A DNA stretch of 64,000 bases, from contig CAKQQQ010000006.1 in assembly GCA_934271065.1 (NCBI GenBank), positions 48,476-112,475 on the forward strand. Direction: 5' to 3'. How positions within the stretch are numbered: position 1 is the stretch's first letter; every line of letters starts with the position of its first letter. The notes beneath the pieces are model-generated. The model searched no databases. It saw only the letters and a list, made by a program, of their open reading frames with translations, and was not told the origin of the DNA. A program made the position numbers and the translations under genes. Shown here piece by piece: positions 8,563 through 16,762 of the stretch. Source of the stretch: an uncultured Clostridia bacterium (GTDB lineage: Bacteria; Bacillota; Clostridia; Christensenellales; Borkfalkiaceae).

Positions 8563-9570
8563 TCATTCTCCGTAAAGTATATCCGTGGCGACGTTCTTAT
8601 AAAACAGGCGTTTTATCTCCGCGCGCTTATTCGTTACGCCGAGTATCCACATAAGTTTGCAAAGCACCGCTTCGGGCGTCATATCGTAAGATTCGAGAAA
8701 ACCGTACTTTTCTTTAAGGCTTTTGCCGACCTTATACACGGTCATATCGCTGCCTTCGTTTACCACCTGCGTGCACATAACCGCAATCTTGCCGCGCTTG
8801 CGCCACTTGTCGATAACGTCGTAAAACCCGAACTCTTCGCCGTCGGGTATTCCGCCCACGCCGAAACTTTCGACTATAACCGCGTCGTACAACTCGAAAT
8901 ACCTGTCGAGTATTCTCGCGTCCGCGCCCGGCGTCATCTTGAAAATCCCGACCTTATCGTCGAGTTTGTCGTAAAATATCGGCTTGCGGGGCTTGTGCGA
9001 CGTGTCGTAACTGATAACCGTTCCGTCCTGAATAACCGCCTTATAGGGGTAGTTTATGCTTGAAAACGCGTTGTAACTTTTACTGCGCGTTTTCTTTGCG
9101 CGCGTGCCTGCTATGACCTTGCCGTCAAAGACGATCGACACGCCGAACGCGCGTCTGTCAGAACAGTATAAAAAACTGTCGAGCAGATTGCTTTTCGCAT
9201 CGGTAATAGCCGTGTCTATGGGTTTTTGAGAGCCGGTTACGACTATGGGTTTGGGGCTGTTTTGTATAAGGTACGACAAAGCCGCCGCGGTATACGCCAT
9301 AGTATCCGTGCCGTGGCATATGACGAACCCGTCGTAAGCGTCGTAATTGTCGCGGATAGCGGCGGCGATTTCAAGCCATTTTTCGGGAGTCATATTCGTA
9401 CTGTCTACGTTCATCAACTGCAAAGCGTGTACGTCGTAACGGTCGCCGAAGTCCACCTTGGACAACACGTCGGCTACGGTTAATGACGGAGTAAGCCCGT
9501 CTTTTCCGCCGCGCGATGCTATCGTTCCGCCCGTCGCGACGGCTAAAATTTTCTTTTTTTCGTCGTTCAT
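8563..9570 (-). CDS. ansA: L-asparaginase (type I-like)
   Basis: The 335-residue enzyme hydrolyses L-asparagine to aspartate and ammonia. Both active-site threonine regions are visible: ATGGTIASRGG near the N-terminus and CHGTDTMAYTA around residue 90, followed by GSQKPI and the downstream lysine segment DAKSNLLDS. There is no signal peptide, which favours a cytosolic type I enzyme. It is the first gene in a two-gene unit with the ABC exporter. Confidence 0.9.
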   Translation of the reverse strand: MNDEKKKILAVATGGTIASRGGKDGLTPSLTVADVLSKVDFGDRYDVHALQLMNVDSTNMTPEKWLEIAAAIRDNYDAYDGFVICHGTDTMAYTAAALSYLIQNSPKPIVVTGSQKPIDTAITDAKSNLLDSFLYCSDRRAFGVSIVFDGKVIAGTRAKKTRSKSYNAFSSINYPYKAVIQDGTVISYDTSHKPRKPIFYDKLDDKVGIFKMTPGADARILDRYFELYDAVIVESFGVGGIPDGEEFGFYDVIDKWRKRGKIAVMCTQVVNEGSDMTVYKVGKSLKEKYGFLESYDMTPEAVLCKLMWILGVTNKRAEIKRLFYKNVATDILYGE

Positions 9571-9678
9571 ACGACGATTTTAGCACAAACGCCGTCAAAT
9601 GTCCACGCTTTGGCAAGCAATTGCGCCTTAAACGCGAAAAATAATTGACCATAAAGAATGCAACGCCCCTTAAATAAT

Positions 9679-9707
9679 TTGACAAAAAAACGAAATGCGT
9701 TTATACT
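9679..9707 (+). promoter_or_regulatory. promoter of typA
   Basis: TTGACA (9679-9684), 17-base spacer, TATACT (9702-9707). GGAG at 9724-9727 serves as the ribosome-binding site for the ATG at 9736. Confidence 0.85.
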
Positions 9708-9735
9708 TATTTTTGTTTTTTTTGGAGCGTAAACT

Positions 9736-11559
9736 ATGGATACGAGAACGGACGTAAGAAATATCGCGATAATAGCCCACGTCGACCACGGCAAGACCAC
9801 GTTGGTGGACGGGCTTCTTAAACAGAACCACGTCTTCCGCAATAACGAAGTCGTCGGCGAAAGGGTTATGGACAGCGGCGATATAGAGAGAGAACGGGGT
9901 ATTACCATACTTGCAAAAAATACCGCCGTTATATACAAAAACACTAAAATCAACATAATAGACACACCCGGCCACGCGGACTTCGGCGGAGAAGTAGAAC
10001 GTATACTTTCGATGGTCGACGGCGTAGTGCTGCTCGTCGACGCGGTGGAAGGCTGTATGCCCCAGACGAGATACGTTCTTAAAAAGGCGTTGTCGCTTAA
10101 CAAAAAGCCGATCGTCTGCATAAACAAAGTGGACAAAGGCGGAGATATAAACGCGACCATCGACGGGATAATCGACTTATTCATCGAACTCGGCGCGAAC
10201 GACGATCAACTCGATTTCAAGGTCGTTTACGCAAGCGCGAAACAGGGCTGGGCGACGACCGACCTTAACGTACCGAGCGATAATCTTACCCCCCTGCTCG
10301 ACGTTATACTTGACGAAATTCCCGCCCCGACGGGCGAATTCGACGCGCCTTTGCAGGCGATAATCTGCAACGTGGACTACGACGAATACGTCGGAAGAAT
10401 AGGCATAGGCAGAATAGTCCGCGGCGAAATACGCGACGCGCAGGCGGTAACAATCATCGCCGCCGACAAGACCACGACCAACGCGCGCGTCGGCAAACTC
10501 TATCAGTTCGAAGGGCTTAAACGCGTGGAAGTAACGAGCGCGAAGACGGGCGACATCATAGCCGTATCGGGGCTTGACAAAATAAATATAGGCGACACGA
10601 TCTGTTCGCCCGACTGCCCCGAACAACTGCCGTTCGTCGCGATAGACGAGCCTACCGTGTCTATGTACTTTATGGTAAACAACAGTCCGTTCGCGGGGAA
10701 GGAAGGCAAATACGTCACTTCGCGCCATTTAAGGGCGAGACTGTTCAAAGAAATAGAGACCAACGTATCGATGAGAGTGGAAGAGACCGACAGCGCGGAC
10801 ACCTTCAAAGTGTTCGGCAGGGGCGAATTGCACCTTTCGATTTTAATAGAAAATATGCGCCGCGAAGGTTACGAATTTCAGGTTTCGCGCCCGAAAGTAA
10901 TTTTCAAGGAAATCAACGGCAAGTGTCACGAGCCTATGGAAGATCTCGTGGTGGAAGTGCCTAACGATTACGTCGGCGCGATTATGAACAAACTCGGCGC
11001 GAGAAAAGGCGAACTTATAGATATGACCGCAGACGATCGCGGCGGCACTAAATTGCAATTCAAAATCCCCGCAAGATGCCTGTTCGGGTACAGAAGCGAA
11101 ATGCTTACCGATACCAAAGGTTTCGGGATTATGAGCCACGTCTTTGCCGGTTACGAAGAGTATAAAGGCGATATTCCCGGCAGAACGCGCGGTTCGCTGG
11201 TAGTGTTCGAGACGGGCGTTACCACTCAATACGGCTTATTCAACGCGCAGGAACGGTCTACCCTGTTCATCGGCGCGGGCGAGAAAGTGTACGAAGGCGA
11301 AGTGGTGGGCGAAAACTCACGCGAAGACGATCTCGTAGTCAACGTATGCAAACTTAAACATCTGACCAACAGCAGAGCGTCGGGCAGCGACGAAGCGTTG
11401 AAACTCATTCCCCCGACTACCCTTTCGCTTGAACAATGCCTTGAATTTATCGCCGACGACGAACTTGTAGAAGTTACGCCCGTAAGCATAAGACTCCGCA
11501 AGAAAATTCTGTCGAAAGATCTGCGTATGAAGGAATGGGCAAAGAACAGAAAACAATAA
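9736..11559 (+). CDS. typA: translational GTPase TypA/BipA
   Basis: The 607-residue ribosome-associated GTPase has the G1 motif AHVDHGKTT, the G3 motif DTPGHADFGGEVER, G4 NKVDKG, then EF-Tu domain II-like, EF-G domain III/V-like and BipA-specific C-terminal regions (GRGELHLSILIENMRREGYE; RTRGSLVV). It helps 50S assembly and stress or low-temperature growth. Length and domain order match the family. It is monocistronic between its own promoter and a strong terminator. Confidence 0.96.
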   Translation: MDTRTDVRNIAIIAHVDHGKTTLVDGLLKQNHVFRNNEVVGERVMDSGDIERERGITILAKNTAVIYKNTKINIIDTPGHADFGGEVERILSMVDGVVLLVDAVEGCMPQTRYVLKKALSLNKKPIVCINKVDKGGDINATIDGIIDLFIELGANDDQLDFKVVYASAKQGWATTDLNVPSDNLTPLLDVILDEIPAPTGEFDAPLQAIICNVDYDEYVGRIGIGRIVRGEIRDAQAVTIIAADKTTTNARVGKLYQFEGLKRVEVTSAKTGDIIAVSGLDKINIGDTICSPDCPEQLPFVAIDEPTVSMYFMVNNSPFAGKEGKYVTSRHLRARLFKEIETNVSMRVEETDSADTFKVFGRGELHLSILIENMRREGYEFQVSRPKVIFKEINGKCHEPMEDLVVEVPNDYVGAIMNKLGARKGELIDMTADDRGGTKLQFKIPARCLFGYRSEMLTDTKGFGIMSHVFAGYEEYKGDIPGRTRGSLVVFETGVTTQYGLFNAQERSTLFIGAGEKVYEGEVVGENSREDDLVVNVCKLKHLTNSRASGSDEALKLIPPTTLSLEQCLEFIADDELVEVTPVSIRLRKKILSKDLRMKEWAKNRKQ

Positions 11560-11583
11560 CGCGCCTGAATTTAAGCGTAAAAC

Positions 11584-11620
11584 CCCCGCCGCGAAACTAT
11601 TTCGCGGCGGGGTTATTTTT
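11584..11620 (+). terminator. bidirectional terminator between typA and the glycosyltransferase
   Basis: CCCCGCCGCGAAA pairs with TTTCGCGGCGGGG around CTA. On the plus strand TTATTTTT follows; on the minus strand GTTTTA follows, so it could also end the convergent gene. Confidence 0.85.
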
Positions 11621-11636
11621 GATTTATTTTTTTGAA

Positions 11637-12821
11637 TTATTCCGATTTCGCGTTATCGTCGGGCGCGGTTTCGCGCGACGTTGACGGCGTTTCTTCGGTA
11701 TCGCGAGAAGCCGAGCATTTTTCGATAACGTGCCTTGCTATATCGTCCGCGCCGTACCTGTTTATCTCGGCGCGCTGGGCTTCTACCATTTTTACGCGTT
11801 CTTTTTCGTTATCGAGCAGTTTTTCGGCTTTTTCGAGCGCGCCTTGCGCGTTTTTAGCGAGTTGAGACATATTCTTCGCGTGGAAAAACCGAGCGTTATA
11901 CGTTTCGCAACCCGGTATGGGTTTGAAATGGACGACCGGCACGCCCGCGACGGCGACTTCCGTACTCGAAAGCCCGCCCGACTTGGATATAACTACGTCC
12001 GCCGCTTTAAGATACAGATGCACTTTATCCGTAAACCCGACCGCGACTACGCCTTCTTTCGGGCAGGTTTTGGAAATTTTGTTTTTGAGTTTTTCGTTAT
12101 TGCCGGCAAGCACGCAATAGAACCTGTCGGGCTTTACGCCTTCTTTGCGGAACATTCTGACAAGCGGATTTATGCTTTCGCACCCTACCCCGCCGGACAT
12201 AATAAGCACTATTTTTTTATCGACGGGCAAACCGAGCGTTCTGCGTGCGTCTTCTTTGCTTATTTCCGTTCTGAACCTGGGCGAGACGGGTATGCACGTC
12301 GCGATAAGGTTATCGACGCGCATCTTTTTCTTTTCAAAGTCGATAATAAGGTCGCTATGCGGAATAAAATATTCGTCAAGGTCGGTATCGCGCGTAAACG
12401 GGATAACCGTATAGTCGGTTATTATACCAAAAAACGGAACGTGATCGGGGTGCGCGCGCTTGATTGCGGTCAACGCTTCCATTCCGTAAAGGTGTGACGT
12501 TACGACCGCGTCGAACTTGTTTTCGACTATATAGTTATTCAACTTTTCGGCGTACTTGGCGTTTAACGAGTATATCGGCGACGGCAACCGCGTCGCTTCG
12601 TAACACGCGCCTATTTTATACACCGCCCCAAACGCCGCGGGGGCTTTTTTAATAAGATTATTATACGCCTTCGCTACGCGCTTGGGGCTTTTTTCGTGGT
12701 TGAACGATACAGGGTCTTTAATCTCGCACTCTACGCCGTTTGCGGTAAGCGTTTCGCACACCGCTTTCGCCGCGCTGTTATGCCCTTCGCCCGTCGAACA
12801 ACTCAATAATAACACTTTCAT
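11637..12821 (-). CDS. diacylglycerol glycosyltransferase (UgtP/MGDG-synthase family)
   Basis: The 394-residue protein begins with LLSCSTGEGHNSAAKAV, the N-terminal signature of the MGDG synthase/UgtP family, and has a GT28-like C-terminal domain with VIMSGGVGCESINPLVR, a nucleotide-sugar loop and KSGGLSSTEVAVAGVPVV. It probably transfers hexose from a UDP-sugar to diacylglycerol to make membrane glycolipids or anchors for lipoteichoic acid. The last ~25 residues (Ser/Thr/Glu/Asp-rich) look disordered and are extra to the core. It is monocistronic. Confidence 0.85.
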   Translation of the reverse strand: MKVLLLSCSTGEGHNSAAKAVCETLTANGVECEIKDPVSFNHEKSPKRVAKAYNNLIKKAPAAFGAVYKIGACYEATRLPSPIYSLNAKYAEKLNNYIVENKFDAVVTSHLYGMEALTAIKRAHPDHVPFFGIITDYTVIPFTRDTDLDEYFIPHSDLIIDFEKKKMRVDNLIATCIPVSPRFRTEISKEDARRTLGLPVDKKIVLIMSGGVGCESINPLVRMFRKEGVKPDRFYCVLAGNNEKLKNKISKTCPKEGVVAVGFTDKVHLYLKAADVVISKSGGLSSTEVAVAGVPVVHFKPIPGCETYNARFFHAKNMSQLAKNAQGALEKAEKLLDNEKERVKMVEAQRAEINRYGADDIARHVIEKCSASRDTEETPSTSRETAPDDNAKSE

Positions 12822-12972
12822 ACTTCGCTATCATCTCTCCAACGCGAAATTTTGATAGTAACATTGTAAACTATACCGTTAAATTTTGCAAGCGATTTTG
12901 AAAATTTACGCGATAATCCGCATAGTTTCGTCGCGCCGTAGCGGAAGATTGACGGAATATCGTTAATTTTTA

Positions 12973-13001
12973 TTGCAATTTTGCAAAATTTGTATTATAA
13001 T
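12973..13001 (+). promoter_or_regulatory. promoter of the XRE-rplI unit, probably giving a leaderless mRNA
   Basis: TTGCAA (12973-12978), 17-base spacer, TATAAT (12996-13001). The first ATG of the XRE gene is at 13008, six bases after the -10, where the transcript would start. There is no Shine-Dalgarno sequence before it. Confidence 0.7.
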
Positions 13002-13007
13002 TTTAGT

Positions 13008-13607
13008 ATGAAGAACGATATAAAGACTACGGTCGCTAATAATCTGATAGCCCTGCGCAAAAGCAAAGGGCTTACTCAGGCGGACGTTGCCAACGCCCTG
13101 AATTATTCGGACAAGTCGGTCTCCAAGTGGGAACACGCCGACTCTCTGCCCGATATTTCGATACTCTGCGCGCTTGCGGATATGTACGGCGTAACGGTAG
13201 ACTATCTTACGCACGAAGACGCGGAAGAACAACTTTCGTTCGTAAACGGCAAAGAAAATTCGGGCAGAGAACGCCAACTCACGATAGAAATTCTTACCGT
13301 TTCGATAATACTGCTCGCCGCGACGATCGCGTTCGTGTACGCTTACTGTTTCCGCGAAGTAAGATACGTTTTCTGGCAGGCGTACGTCTGGGCAGTTCCG
13401 TTAAGTTCGCTTGCGCTGGGCTACTTTAATCGCGTATGGCACAAGAACAGATTATATTCCATCATAATCAAATCTATATTTATGTGGTCGCTGCTGCTCT
13501 GTCTGTATTTGCAGTTCTTCGACTATAAAATGTGGATGATTTTTATATTAGGCGTTCCGATTGAAGCGATTATCGTTCTGTCGGGCAACCTGACTAAATT
13601 CAAATAA
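13008..13607 (+). CDS. XRE-family regulator with C-terminal membrane helices
   Basis: The 199-residue protein has an N-terminal Cro/CI-type helix-turn-helix (residues 5-62: LIALRKSKGLTQADVANAL, YSDKSVSKWEHADSLPDI) and then about four hydrophobic helices from residue 90 to 190. Membrane-anchored XRE regulators of this layout are common in clostridia, but the targets are unknown. The ATG at 13008 is chosen because an upstream alternative (12981, TTG) would lie inside the promoter. rplI follows 11 bases later. Confidence 0.8.
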   Translation: MKNDIKTTVANNLIALRKSKGLTQADVANALNYSDKSVSKWEHADSLPDISILCALADMYGVTVDYLTHEDAEEQLSFVNGKENSGRERQLTIEILTVSIILLAATIAFVYAYCFREVRYVFWQAYVWAVPLSSLALGYFNRVWHKNRLYSIIIKSIFMWSLLLCLYLQFFDYKMWMIFILGVPIEAIIVLSGNLTKFK

Positions 13608-13618
13608 GGAGTACGACT

Positions 13619-14065
13619 ATGAAAGTTATTTTATTACAGGACGTTAAAGGCACGGGCAAAAAAGACGACGTAGTGGAAGTGAGCGACGGTTACGCAAGAA
13701 ACTGTCTGATAAAGAAAAAACTCGCGGTGGAAGCAACCGCTTCCGGCGTGAATGCAATCAACGGGCAAAAAAAAGCCGCCGAATTTCACAAGGCGGAAGA
13801 GATTAAAAAATGGAAAGAAGTAGCCGCTTCGCTTAAAGGCAAAGAAGTTACCTGTTTCGTAAAGTGCGGCGAAAACGGAAAAGTGTTCGGCAGCGTAACT
13901 TCAAAAGAAATTTCCGACAAACTTGCGGAACTCGGCTACGAAGTGGATAAAAAGAAAATCGCGCTTAAAGACGCGCTTAAAAACGTGGGCGTATACGAAG
14001 CGGAAATCAAATTCCTGCCCGACGTAACCGCGAAAATCAAAGTGTCGGTAGAAGCCGCGAAATAA
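13619..14065 (+). CDS. rplI: 50S ribosomal protein L9
   Basis: The 148-residue protein has the L9 N-terminal domain (MKVILLQDVKGTGKKDDVVEVSDGYARN, split here only by reading) with the conserved DGYARN..L..K signature, a long connecting helix and the C-terminal RNA-binding domain. AAGGAG lies 8 bases before the ATG. It is co-transcribed with the XRE regulator, an unusual partner, since rplI more often sits with dhhP, dnaB or rpsR. Confidence 0.96.
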   Translation: MKVILLQDVKGTGKKDDVVEVSDGYARNCLIKKKLAVEATASGVNAINGQKKAAEFHKAEEIKKWKEVAASLKGKEVTCFVKCGENGKVFGSVTSKEISDKLAELGYEVDKKKIALKDALKNVGVYEAEIKFLPDVTAKIKVSVEAAK

Positions 14066-14124
14066 CGCGCCAAACTACCCGTTCGGCTTACGTTTTTATT
14101 TTAATCGTCTGATATGCAAAATAC

Positions 14125-14160
14125 AGCGGGCTGTCGCCTTTCGGCGACAGCCCGCTTTTT
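14125..14160 (+). terminator. intrinsic terminator of rplI
   Basis: AGCGGGCTGTCGCC pairs with GGCGACAGCCCGCT around TTTC, followed by TTTT. Confidence 0.92.
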
Positions 14161-14225
14161 AGGGGAAAACGAGTATCCTTTTCAGGATAACGACCGTTTT
14201 TCACAAGTTAGTATTCGCTTAAAGA

Positions 14226-15305
14226 TTAACCCATATAGAATATGTTCTTATCTTTAAGAGCGTCGATGTTGGCGGAAGTATACCATTGACCGGCTATACC
14301 TACGGAATCCTTTTTGCCCTGCGTGTCGCCGGCGGGGATTTGAGCAGCCATTTTAACCGCTTCGTAACCTATAGCGTAGGAGTCCTGAGCAACCGAACCG
14401 ACGAGAGTGGGATAAGTGCCGTCGGTGTTCTTAATCCAGTTGTACTGGTTAGTTCCGCAGTCGAAACCGGCGAAGAGAACGTTGGCGTATTTAGCCTTAT
14501 TCTGCGCAACTTCCGCAGAAACTTCGTTTACGACACCTTCGTTGGTCATATAGATCGCGTTTACCTTAGCGTCGGCAAGAGCCTGCGCAGCCGCTTTGTA
14601 TTCGCCGCTGTTGTTGGTCTTTACCTGATCGTTTATCTTCACGGTGTAACCGTCTTTTTGGGCAAGTTCGACGAATTTGTTCTTGAAACCGTCGTGTCTG
14701 TCGATACCGGTAGCGGTGGAGTCGTGCTGGATGATACCCATCTTGAATTCCGTACCTTTAACGATCTTGTTGTTGTCAACGAGATACTTAAAGAAGTTTT
14801 CGGCGACGAGCGCGGCGGCAGCCTTGTTATCCGTAGCGACTTTACCGATTCTCGGATCTTTACCCGGAGTAACGTCCGCGCCGTTAGCGTACAGACCGCT
14901 GTCGAATTCTACGACGGGAATACCCTTGCTGTGAGCGGTTTTAAGTTCGGCGGCAAAACCAAGACCGATAGTCGCGAGAACTACCGCTCTCGTGTTATCG
15001 TCCGAAAGCGCAGCCGAAAGCATTTCACGCTGTTGCGGAACGTACTGTTCGCTTTCCTGAGTGGGTCCGCGGAAGGTTACTTTATAACCGAATTCCTTAC
15101 CGGCGGCTTCGGCACCGGCCTTAACGGCTTGCCAGAACGCGTGCGTTTCGCCTTTAGCGATAACCGCTATGGTGTCGCCCGTACCCTTAACCACTACGCC
15201 TTCTTTTTTAGAAGAACTCGACTTGCAGGACGCGCCGAAGCAAATCGTGGTCGCGCAAAGCGCGGTCGCAAGGGCAACGCCCAAAATTTTGTGCATTTTT
15301 CTCAT
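14226..15305 (-). CDS. sugar-type ABC transporter substrate-binding lipoprotein
   Basis: The 359-residue protein is a type 1 periplasmic-binding protein (RbsB-like). A lipoprotein signal (hydrophobic core ILGVALATALCATTICF, then GASC with the lipid-bearing Cys) is followed by a Ser/Lys linker and the two-lobed domain beginning TIAVIAKGETHAFWQAV. The start at 15305 has AGGAGG at the right distance; a longer frame to 15344 lacks this. It is the last gene of an ATPase-permease-binding-protein operon. The substrate may be ribose, galactose, xylose or another sugar or polyol. Confidence 0.88.
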   Translation of the reverse strand: MRKMHKILGVALATALCATTICFGASCKSSSSKKEGVVVKGTGDTIAVIAKGETHAFWQAVKAGAEAAGKEFGYKVTFRGPTQESEQYVPQQREMLSAALSDDNTRAVVLATIGLGFAAELKTAHSKGIPVVEFDSGLYANGADVTPGKDPRIGKVATDNKAAAALVAENFFKYLVDNNKIVKGTEFKMGIIQHDSTATGIDRHDGFKNKFVELAQKDGYTVKINDQVKTNNSGEYKAAAQALADAKVNAIYMTNEGVVNEVSAEVAQNKAKYANVLFAGFDCGTNQYNWIKNTDGTYPTLVGSVAQDSYAIGYEAVKMAAQIPAGDTQGKKDSVGIAGQWYTSANIDALKDKNIFYMG

Positions 15306-15366
15306 CTTTGTTTCCTCCTGAAACGATTTTTTTATTTTACGCAATATTATTTGCGTTTTTACTGAA

Positions 15367-16743
15367 TTATTTTACTTCCTTTTCTTTTTCAGCCTTTTTG
15401 GCGGCTGCCATTTCTGCCTTTTCTTCTTTTTCGGCGGCTTTGATTTCCGCTTTACGTCTCTTCTCTTCTTCGAGAACGCGTTTATCTTCGGCTCTCATAG
15501 CGGGAAGTTTTTCGGAAAGGTCGGTTTTGATTGCCGCGATTTCAAGGTTGATTTCGGCAACTCTCTTCTTTGCGTCTTCGTTATCTTTTGCCGAAAGCGC
15601 GTAGTCTTTTTCAAGGTTGAGCGCGGCTATCTTTTCTTTCGCCTTTTTCTCGTACTTGACTGCGGAAAGTTCTTTCTTTACGCCCGAAGCGGCTTTCTTC
15701 TTGGCTACGTCGAGAAGTACCGCGCCGACTACGATGACACCGGTAACGGCGTACGTTAAGAACGAAGCGTTAAGCGTTATCGGAAGTTTGTTCAACGAAA
15801 TATTAAGCCCTTGACGAACGATTACGAGTATTATCGCGCCGAATATCGTTCCGACTATGGAAGCCGTACCGCCCGTCGTGCTCGTTCCGCCGATGTAAAC
15901 GCCGGCTATCGCGTTAAGTTCTTCGCCGCCGCCGCCGCCCGTCGTAATAGACGGAGTGGTTGCAACCCAGAAGATTGCGGCTATGCCCGCGAAAAGTCCG
16001 CCGATCGCATAGGCGATTATCTTATATTTGTCTACGTTTACGCCCGAAAGTCTGGTCGCTTCTTCGTTGCTTCCGATAGCGAGAATGTATCTGCCGACTT
16101 TCGTCTTGAACATAACAATCATACAGATTATCGTAAGCGCGATTACCCAAAGAATTGCTACGGGGAATTCGTTATAAGTTAAGAATATATCTTGCAGCCA
16201 GCCGATAGGCGGATAAATTATAGCGGTCGTTGATTTAGTTATGATCTGAGCGACAATCGCCGATGCGCCCTTTGAAAAAAGCATCGTGCCGAGCGTCGCT
16301 ATGAACGGCGGCAGTTTGCATTTCGCGACAAGGAAGCCGTTAATAAGACCAAACAGTAAACCGCTTAACAGCATTAAAGGAATTACCAACCACGAATTGT
16401 GCGACGGCGATACTTTACATATCGCGCCGGCAAATACCGCAGAAGCAAACATTACCGTACCTATCGACAGATCGATTCCGCCCGTCGCAATTACGAACGT
16501 TACGCCTAAACCGAGCACCGCATACGGCGTGAACGATTTAATCATATCAGAAACGTTGCCTTGCTTTGCATAGTTGGGGTTTATAAGCGTGAAGAGTAAG
16601 AATAATACTATCGTCGCGCCTATGATTATCATATTTTGCTTGCCGTTTACTTTCAGATAGTCGAGCGTTCTTACGCCGGTCTGGCGCGCTCTGCCGCGCA
16701 AATTGAGTTTCGCGCCGAACTGATTGTTTTCGTTAGTGTTCAT
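15367..16743 (-). CDS. sugar-type ABC transporter permease with long charged C-terminal extension
   Basis: Residues ~25-345 form an RbsC/BPD_transp_2 permease with about 8-10 membrane helices (ATGGIDLSIGTVM, GLFAGIAAIFWVA, NAIAGVYIGGTSTTGG). From about residue 345 to 458 there is a Lys/Glu/Ala-rich, heptad-like tail (KEEKRRKAEIKAAEKEEKA) that normal permeases of about 320-345 residues lack. The tail should lie in the cytosol and form a helix or coiled coil. It is 19 bases after the ATPase gene and 61 before the binding-protein start. Confidence 0.9.
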   Translation of the reverse strand: MNTNENNQFGAKLNLRGRARQTGVRTLDYLKVNGKQNMIIIGATIVLFLLFTLINPNYAKQGNVSDMIKSFTPYAVLGLGVTFVIATGGIDLSIGTVMFASAVFAGAICKVSPSHNSWLVIPLMLLSGLLFGLINGFLVAKCKLPPFIATLGTMLFSKGASAIVAQIITKSTTAIIYPPIGWLQDIFLTYNEFPVAILWVIALTIICMIVMFKTKVGRYILAIGSNEEATRLSGVNVDKYKIIAYAIGGLFAGIAAIFWVATTPSITTGGGGGEELNAIAGVYIGGTSTTGGTASIVGTIFGAIILVIVRQGLNISLNKLPITLNASFLTYAVTGVIVVGAVLLDVAKKKAASGVKKELSAVKYEKKAKEKIAALNLEKDYALSAKDNEDAKKRVAEINLEIAAIKTDLSEKLPAMRAEDKRVLEEEKRRKAEIKAAEKEEKAEMAAAKKAEKEKEVK

Positions 16744-16762
16744 TTTCGTTTTCTCCCTAATA

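Noticed and set aside
9567..10184. Minus-strand frames opposite the start of typA
   Set aside because: They cover the typA promoter and the GTPase motifs on the other strand; no ribosome-binding site or recognisable domain.
14166..14195. Short repeat TATCC/GGATA after the rplI terminator
   Set aside because: Five base pairs only; no U-run or gene context to support it.
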